Assembly (NCBI RefSeq): GCF_001713455.1
Contig: NZ_CP016463.1
Span: 496,001-560,000 of the forward strand
DNA: 64,000 nt
Direction of reading: 5' to 3'
DNA from: Bosea sp. RAC05
Lineage (GTDB): Bacteria; Pseudomonadota; Alphaproteobacteria; Rhizobiales; Beijerinckiaceae
A model generated the notes under the pieces. The model was not told the origin of the DNA, did no database searches, and worked only from the letters and a program-made list of their open reading frames with translations. The position numbers were made by a program, and so were the translations under genes. Positions 60,401 to 64,000 of the stretch are shown piece after piece. Each line of letters opens with the position of its first letter. The first letter of the stretch is position 1.

Positions 60401-61149
60401 CGCAGATGGAAGCGCCGCGGGCTCTCGTCGAGAATGGACCCGTCGTCGTCGGCCACGACCGGCTTCATCAGCGCGACGGCCTGCGAGACGAGATAGGCAT
60501 CATGCCGATCAAGCGATGCGTAGAGCACCTCCGAAGTCCCGACGATCGGCAGCTTCAGATCCAGCGCGAGCTTGAGGGTTTGCTTCTCGACCTCGATTTC
60601 GGTTTCGTCGGGATGGCCGTTACGGCAGATCTCCACGTAAACGCGGTCCTCGAACAGTGCCGGCAGGAACTGCAGCATCGCCTTGGCATGAGGGATATTG
60701 TCCGTGCCGCGGGACAGCATGCGTCCGATGACGCCGTCGGCGCCGCAGCCGGCCAGGCAGATGACCCCCTCACCCAGGGAGCGCATCTTCATCGCCTTGA
60801 GGATGTCGCCGGTGAGCAGTCCGGGCTTGCGGCCGGGCTCGACGCTGAGATTGTGGATGCGGCAGATGTTGATGTAGCCGATCTCGCTTTGCGCAAGCAG
60901 CACCACCGAGCCGATGACGTCTTTGACCGCGGTGGGCAAGAACAGCTTCACGCCGACGATGGGCTGGACGCCTTTTGCCGCTCCCTTGTCGGCCAGCGTC
61001 ATCGCACCATGCAAGTTGTGCTCATCGGTCAGGGCGAGGGCCGGCTGGCCGTTTGCAACCGCCTGCTTGATCAGAGCGTCCACCTGAGACGCCGCCTTGC
61101 CGAATGAGTAATCCGACTGGACCCGGAGGTGAACGAACGGCTGCGTCAC
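57478..61149 (-). CDS. dnaE: DNA polymerase III alpha subunit (DnaE type)
   Basis: 1223 residues from GTG 61149, with GGAGGAG seven bases upstream; the frame is open to 61386 but that part is shadow. N-terminal PHP domain (HLRVQSDYSFG, ALALTDEHNLHGAMTL), polymerase core with the catalytic Asp pair in PDFDVDFCTD (about residue 400), GPGRGSGAGSVVAWSLEI, FGIMVYQEQVMKVAQEVAGY, NKSHAAAYALIAYQTAWLK, and an OB fold near 1000 (VYGLVENIFINFTKRDRQPY). Complete in length and motifs. The C-terminal tau-binding region is shortened and different. A plasmid-borne second replicase may serve plasmid replication or translesion-independent backup. Divergent from the helicase gene. Confidence 0.95.
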   Translation of the reverse strand: MTQPFVHLRVQSDYSFGKAASQVDALIKQAVANGQPALALTDEHNLHGAMTLADKGAAKGVQPIVGVKLFLPTAVKDVIGSVVLLAQSEIGYINICRIHNLSVEPGRKPGLLTGDILKAMKMRSLGEGVICLAGCGADGVIGRMLSRGTDNIPHAKAMLQFLPALFEDRVYVEICRNGHPDETEIEVEKQTLKLALDLKLPIVGTSEVLYASLDRHDAYLVSQAVALMKPVVADDDGSILDESPRRFHLRTTAEMRDLFSDLPEAFEQAAAIARRCAFAPSKRKEILPPFKTEGGRTEAEEMEVQAKEGLERRLAAHAIPDADRGRYHDRLAYELGIISKMGFPGYFLIVSDFIKWAKLNDIPVGPGRGSGAGSVVAWSLEITDLDPIRFGLLFERFLNPDRVSMPDFDVDFCTDRCEEVIQYVSHKYGLDCVARIATFTQVKAKTALNDAGRVVQHKDEAGLSVFEVNRLRALVHDKPSDPKTLAQVYAEVDEFKSLVGESKRAGAAYRNALKIEGLFRTSSMHAAGVVMADKPLTEFVPVGFDEKTGTQIAQFNMKEVEKAGLVKFDFLALKNLTVIKHALNHIKATKGIDVDISTLPLEDAAVYAMLAEGRANGVFQFESAGMKDVLTKMRVSRFEDLIAAVSLFRPGPMEMIPTYCKRKLGAETPVYPEPVDRTKPFLEETFGIMVYQEQVMKVAQEVAGYSLGQADLLRRAMGKKIPEEMAKEKGRFIEGATSRGTPDKKAAELFDLIEKFAGYGFNKSHAAAYALIAYQTAWLKCHYPVEYFSALLSYEKEAERKSLIKGDMDAVGVEFLQPDINRSKGRFAPEQRDDGTWGIRFGLTAIGGISAIDGFLAEREANGPFTDIFDFCKRGASHFNTAQLKSLASAGAFDCLAPVKNRKRLREAVVYLAKNLPKDNGTADLFGGAAEIKLPRDIDEVAEDVDSVVIQNEFDAVGFFFREHPLDRFAAPLHQARARRRKAICEYMLAQGKAQMQNMTVYGLVENIFINFTKRDRQPYVRFDLVERGDRYALNVFSGRGKLGSIDEIKSVLKGASDERKAVVVVVDLALKEGGEIYMSVKEIHDADAYLQAIPRKESVTITLDPRPMRFDPDTAASIAQITEAAKSNAITFDAAYQQLSDIYSPLTNGLIETINSLIGELPESDDDSSHHEIRYRILHPVGDEEYRFTVCDIAPTKRFIDGQLMHAIGTNIGVVGVETRVM

Positions 61150-61223
61150 GATAGCTCCTCCGGGCTGACCCCGGCGATTCGTCGTATGGATTGTTGATAG
61201 ACTCGTTCCACGATTGGCCGGCA

Positions 61224-63386
61224 ATGGACAAGGAACGATTCGGCAGTCCATGGTCTGACCTGTGGATATCGAATCGGTGGCGTATGCTTGATCTGTTTTC
61301 TGTGCCGGCCGGTGGGCCCGTCGCTCATGGCATCGTTGCGGCCCTGTCGGATGAGCAGCTGGCCGCGGCTGAAGCGACAGCGTCACGCGTCGTTGTGGTT
61401 GCGGGGGCCGGGACGGGAAAGACGCGCACCCTCGTCGAGCGTATCGGCCATCTGGTGACCGCCAGGAGCATCGATCCCCAGGACGTCTGGGTCGTGACCT
61501 ACACCAACAAGGCAGCCAAGGAAGTCCGCAGCCGGCTGGCCGACCGGCTCGGAAAGGCTTCCGCCGGTCGGCTCGTGATGGGCACGTTCCACTCGCTGGC
61601 TGCCCGCATCCTGCGGCGGAACGCAGCCGCGGCCGGGATCCAGAACAACTTCGTCATCGCTGACGACGATGATTCAGATCGCATCTTCCGGACTTGCATC
61701 GAGACCCTGGTTCCGGAGAACGCCGAGGGTCGGGCCGAGCGGATCAATCATCTGGCTACGGCCGCTCCGACCGCAATCCGCCGGTGGAAATGCTGGGGGC
61801 TCACGATCGAGGACATCGAGGAGCGAGGCCGCCCACGGCGGTCGGATGAAGATGAGCGCTTCGCGGCGATCTACGTTGCCTATCAGCACGAGCTCGAACG
61901 CCGCGGTTTACTCGATTTCGGCGACCTCGTTTTGAAGGCGACCGTTCTCCTGGAGCAAAATGAGGATGTGCTGGCGATCGAGGCCGGCTCAATTCGTCAT
62001 CTGCTTGTCGACGAGGCCCAGGATGCAAACCAGGTGCAAGTCCGGTTTGCTGCCCTGCTGGCGTCTCGCGGTGCGGACATGTTCGTGGTCGGAGATGCCG
62101 ACCAGAGCATCTTTTCGTTCCAGGGTGGATACCCCGAAGCGATGGCCCATCTCGGCGGGCCCGAGGCGCGCCACTTCAACCTGACCCTGAACCGTCGCTG
62201 CACGAGCCAGATCCTCAAGCCTGCAGTCACGCTGGTGAATTGGAACCGGCGCAAGCAGGAGAAGAATTTGCGGTCCGATCGTGAAGGTCAGGAGGTCGGT
62301 GTCGCCATCAACGGAGGTGAACGAGAAGAGGCTTCGGCCGTCGTCGGGCAGATCAAGCAACTGGTCGCCAGCGGCGCCGGCTATGACGATATCGCTGTTC
62401 TCGTCAGGTCGTCATTCGTCATTCCGGCCATCGAGGAGCTCTTCCTGCGTGCCGCGATCCCTTACGAACTGACGGGCGGTGCCAGCATCACGGATCGCGA
62501 AGAAACACGTGATATCGCCGCCTACCTGCGGCTTGCGGCAAATCCTCACGATGACCTCGCGTTCAGCCGCATCGTCAATCGTCCCGTCCGGGGGCTGGGT
62601 CCGGTCGCTGAGCATGCGATCGTTGATCGAGCCTTGAAGGCGCAGATGCCTTTCTATGAGGCCTGCATCCGCCATGCAGGCGATCCAGCGGCCAGACTGG
62701 CGCCTGGGGCTGACAAGGCGCTTCTGGCTCTCGGGGCGTTTCTCGACCGCATTCATCGGGCCTTGAGCCAGCAGGACGCCGAGTCGGAAGAGCTCGTGGC
62801 GATGACATGCGCCACAGATGGCGCCGGATATGGCGCCTATGCCGCTCGCGGCAATGATCGAAAGGCCAAGCGCCGGGTCGAAAACGTGGCCGCGATCGCG
62901 CGTATCGCCCGAGAGGAGCCAGACATCGTGGCCTTTCTGGAGCGTATCGCCTTGAGCGGCGAGATCTCGGAGGAAAAGCGCACCAAGGGATCGGTGACGA
63001 TCTCGACGATGCACTCGTCCAAAGGGCTCGAATGGGATCATGTCCTGTGTCCGGCCTTCGACGGCGGCGTCATCCCGAGCCCGCGGGCGTTGCGCGAGGG
63101 TGACCGCGGCAAAGCCGGCGATCGATGGAAGGGGCCTTCAGGCGGAGGCATGGAGGAAGAGAGGCGGCTGGCTCATGTGGCCTTCACACGAGCCCGTCAG
63201 TCCCTGTGGGTGTCGTCGCCGACCATGCGCAGCGGCCGCCGGACAGATCCCTCATGCTTCCTGCCAGAGTCCGGGCTCGACCTGACAAGGCATTTCGATC
63301 CCCTGGTCGATCCGTCGTCCCGTGGAGGGCCGAAATTCCAGTCCCGGGGCAGCTCCTATGGGCGCAAGGGCTTCCATCGCAGATGA
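61224..63386 (+). CDS. UvrD/Rep/PcrA-type superfamily 1 DNA helicase
   Basis: 720 residues from ATG 61224 (ATG 61284 with a GGTGG box is an alternative). Motif Q region LSDEQLAAAEAT, Walker A VVAGAGTGKTRTL (about 55-67), Ia TYTNKAAKEVRSRL, II LVDEAQDANQVQ, III VGDADQSIFSFQGG, IV LNRRCTSQILKPA, V TISTMHSSKGLEWDHV, and VI RRLAHVAFTRARQSLWV. Unwinds 3' to 5' and may help plasmid replication or repair. Starts 75 bases from dnaE, so the two share a divergent promoter region, suggesting joint work at the fork. Ends ATGA over the next start. Confidence 0.95.
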   Translation: MDKERFGSPWSDLWISNRWRMLDLFSVPAGGPVAHGIVAALSDEQLAAAEATASRVVVVAGAGTGKTRTLVERIGHLVTARSIDPQDVWVVTYTNKAAKEVRSRLADRLGKASAGRLVMGTFHSLAARILRRNAAAAGIQNNFVIADDDDSDRIFRTCIETLVPENAEGRAERINHLATAAPTAIRRWKCWGLTIEDIEERGRPRRSDEDERFAAIYVAYQHELERRGLLDFGDLVLKATVLLEQNEDVLAIEAGSIRHLLVDEAQDANQVQVRFAALLASRGADMFVVGDADQSIFSFQGGYPEAMAHLGGPEARHFNLTLNRRCTSQILKPAVTLVNWNRRKQEKNLRSDREGQEVGVAINGGEREEASAVVGQIKQLVASGAGYDDIAVLVRSSFVIPAIEELFLRAAIPYELTGGASITDREETRDIAAYLRLAANPHDDLAFSRIVNRPVRGLGPVAEHAIVDRALKAQMPFYEACIRHAGDPAARLAPGADKALLALGAFLDRIHRALSQQDAESEELVAMTCATDGAGYGAYAARGNDRKAKRRVENVAAIARIAREEPDIVAFLERIALSGEISEEKRTKGSVTISTMHSSKGLEWDHVLCPAFDGGVIPSPRALREGDRGKAGDRWKGPSGGGMEEERRLAHVAFTRARQSLWVSSPTMRSGRRTDPSCFLPESGLDLTRHFDPLVDPSSRGGPKFQSRGSSYGRKGFHRR

Positions 63387-63856
63387 GCAGCAGATCAAAG
63401 CCGGTTGTCGGTTTCGATCCTGCAGCTGACGCTGTCGGCATGGGACGAGAAAGACGGCCATTATCCTACAAAGGAATTGCCCTGTTCATGGGGCTGGCGA
63501 TTGCCGACCTGATCGTGGTCGCAATCGTTTGGCCGCACACCAATCTTTCGGGACGTGCGGTCGACGGCGACCACGGCACCGTCATTGTGGCAAGCGTCAT
63601 CGACCGGCCCATCCCCGGTCGATGCACGCAGGCTTTGATCGACTATGCGACGAACAGGGCTCGCCTTCGCATCGCCGGCGAGTTTCCGACCCGTCACCGC
63701 TTCCAGGTTCGGCTCGCGCAGGCCGCTGCAGACTATGCGTCGAGTGACTGCCCTGTCGGGCCGCTACTGGCTGTCAGGGTGGCTGCCGACGAAACCGCGC
63801 GGAGAGCCGTCGATGATGGCGCTGGGCAGCGCTGGGCCTTCTGGAAACGCTCATGA
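63383..63856 (+). CDS. Membrane-anchored hypothetical protein
   Basis: 157 residues from ATG 63383, overlapping the helicase stop as ATGA. One membrane segment (GIALFMGLAIADLIVVAIVW, residues 33-52), then a periplasmic-looking part with VIVASVIDRPIPGRCTQALI, two Cys (CTQ, CPVG) and FQVRLAQAAADYASSDCPVG. Translationally coupled to the helicase and to the next gene. Function unknown. Confidence 0.7.
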   Translation: MSSRSKPVVGFDPAADAVGMGRERRPLSYKGIALFMGLAIADLIVVAIVWPHTNLSGRAVDGDHGTVIVASVIDRPIPGRCTQALIDYATNRARLRIAGEFPTRHRFQVRLAQAAADYASSDCPVGPLLAVRVAADETARRAVDDGAGQRWAFWKRS

Positions 63857-64000
63857 CAGCCCGGATGAGCCTCGAGGAGGCGCGCAGGCTGGGCCTGGTC
63901 CCCAAGGGTGATGACGAGCCTGCCTCAGCCCGCAGAAAGCCTCAGGCTGGGACAGCCCTTCCAAAGCGCATCGCGGCGATGCTGGGAGGAGTGCGACGGG
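63853..64000 (+). CDS. Start of a hypothetical gene, cut by window end
   Basis: Frame open from ATG 63853 (overlapping the previous stop as ATGA) to the window end, 49 codons: MTARMSLEEARRLGLVPK, then a basic linker and a helix LPKRIAAMLGGVRR. The EEARRLGL start is common at the beginning of small phage and plasmid nuclease-type proteins, but too little is present to name a family. A second ATG at 63865 is possible. Confidence 0.55.
   Translation, partial: MTARMSLEEARRLGLVPKGDDEPASARRKPQAGTALPKRIAAMLGGVRR

Noticed and set aside
1..64000. tRNA or rRNA genes, insertion sequences, relaxase and parAB
   Set aside because: Looked for characteristic motifs (TTCGANTC arms, DDE transposases, relaxase three-His motif, ParA Walker box) and found none in the window.

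Overview
The window looks like part of a large conjugative plasmid (or chromid) of a high-GC alphaproteobacterium, probably of the Rhizobiales/Hyphomicrobiales. The host call is an inference from codon and base composition and protein style (double cold-shock-domain protein, GcrA-like Myb/zinc proteins, HU). The plasmid call rests on an iteron-type Rep gene with its repeats and on conjugation genes of the IncI/R64 kind (MPF-I, related to the Legionella Dot/Icm type IVB secretion system). I see no rRNA, tRNA, insertion sequence or CRISPR array.

Left arm, 0-19.9 kb: the 3' part of a type IA topoisomerase, a DsbG-like periplasmic thioredoxin gene broken by one frameshift, two unknown genes, then a leftward thin-pilus operon in the order pilL-pilN-pilO-pilP-pilQ-pilR-ATPase-pilM-pilV, followed by a small secreted protein. 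A promoter with an inverted repeat lies in front of pilL. No pilS (major pilin), pilU (peptidase), rci or shufflon is present here.

Replication block, 19.9-25.6 kb: a family of 21-bp interrupted palindromes, two unknown genes, the Rep_3-type initiator gene, its GTTGTGAC iterons (oriV), a secreted SNase-like nuclease, a PadR-like regulator and an HU protein with an operator-like palindrome over its promoter.

Cargo, 25.6-49.5 kb: a thymidylate kinase with an extra C-terminal domain, a zinc-ribbon/coiled-coil/AbrB-like protein, a XerC/D-type recombinase, AbiE-like toxin-antitoxin genes with apparently leaderless starts, a GmrSD-type (DUF262+DUF1524) restriction enzyme, a DUF488 protein, a C5 cytosine methyltransferase, a double cold-shock protein, and six large proteins that share a core motif and look like diverged members of one undescribed family. 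Next come a protein with repeated Myb/SANT-like helix-turn-helix units, an HNH protein, an acyl carrier protein and a small membrane protein. The 32-45 kb stretch is the best candidate for an undescribed system, probably defence or anti-defence.

Right arm, 49.5-64 kb: traM-traN-traO-traP (DotI-DotH-DotG-DotF), a DotN/IcmJ-like protein and an unknown 473-aa partner, then a full-length DNA polymerase III alpha subunit divergent from a UvrD/Rep-type helicase. The IncI-like conjugation machinery is thus split in two arms around replication and cargo genes; DotA, DotC, DotD, DotL, DotM, DotO homologues and a relaxase are not in the window. Many start sites given here are moved inward from the longest open frame to the best ribosome-binding site or stop-start overlap.
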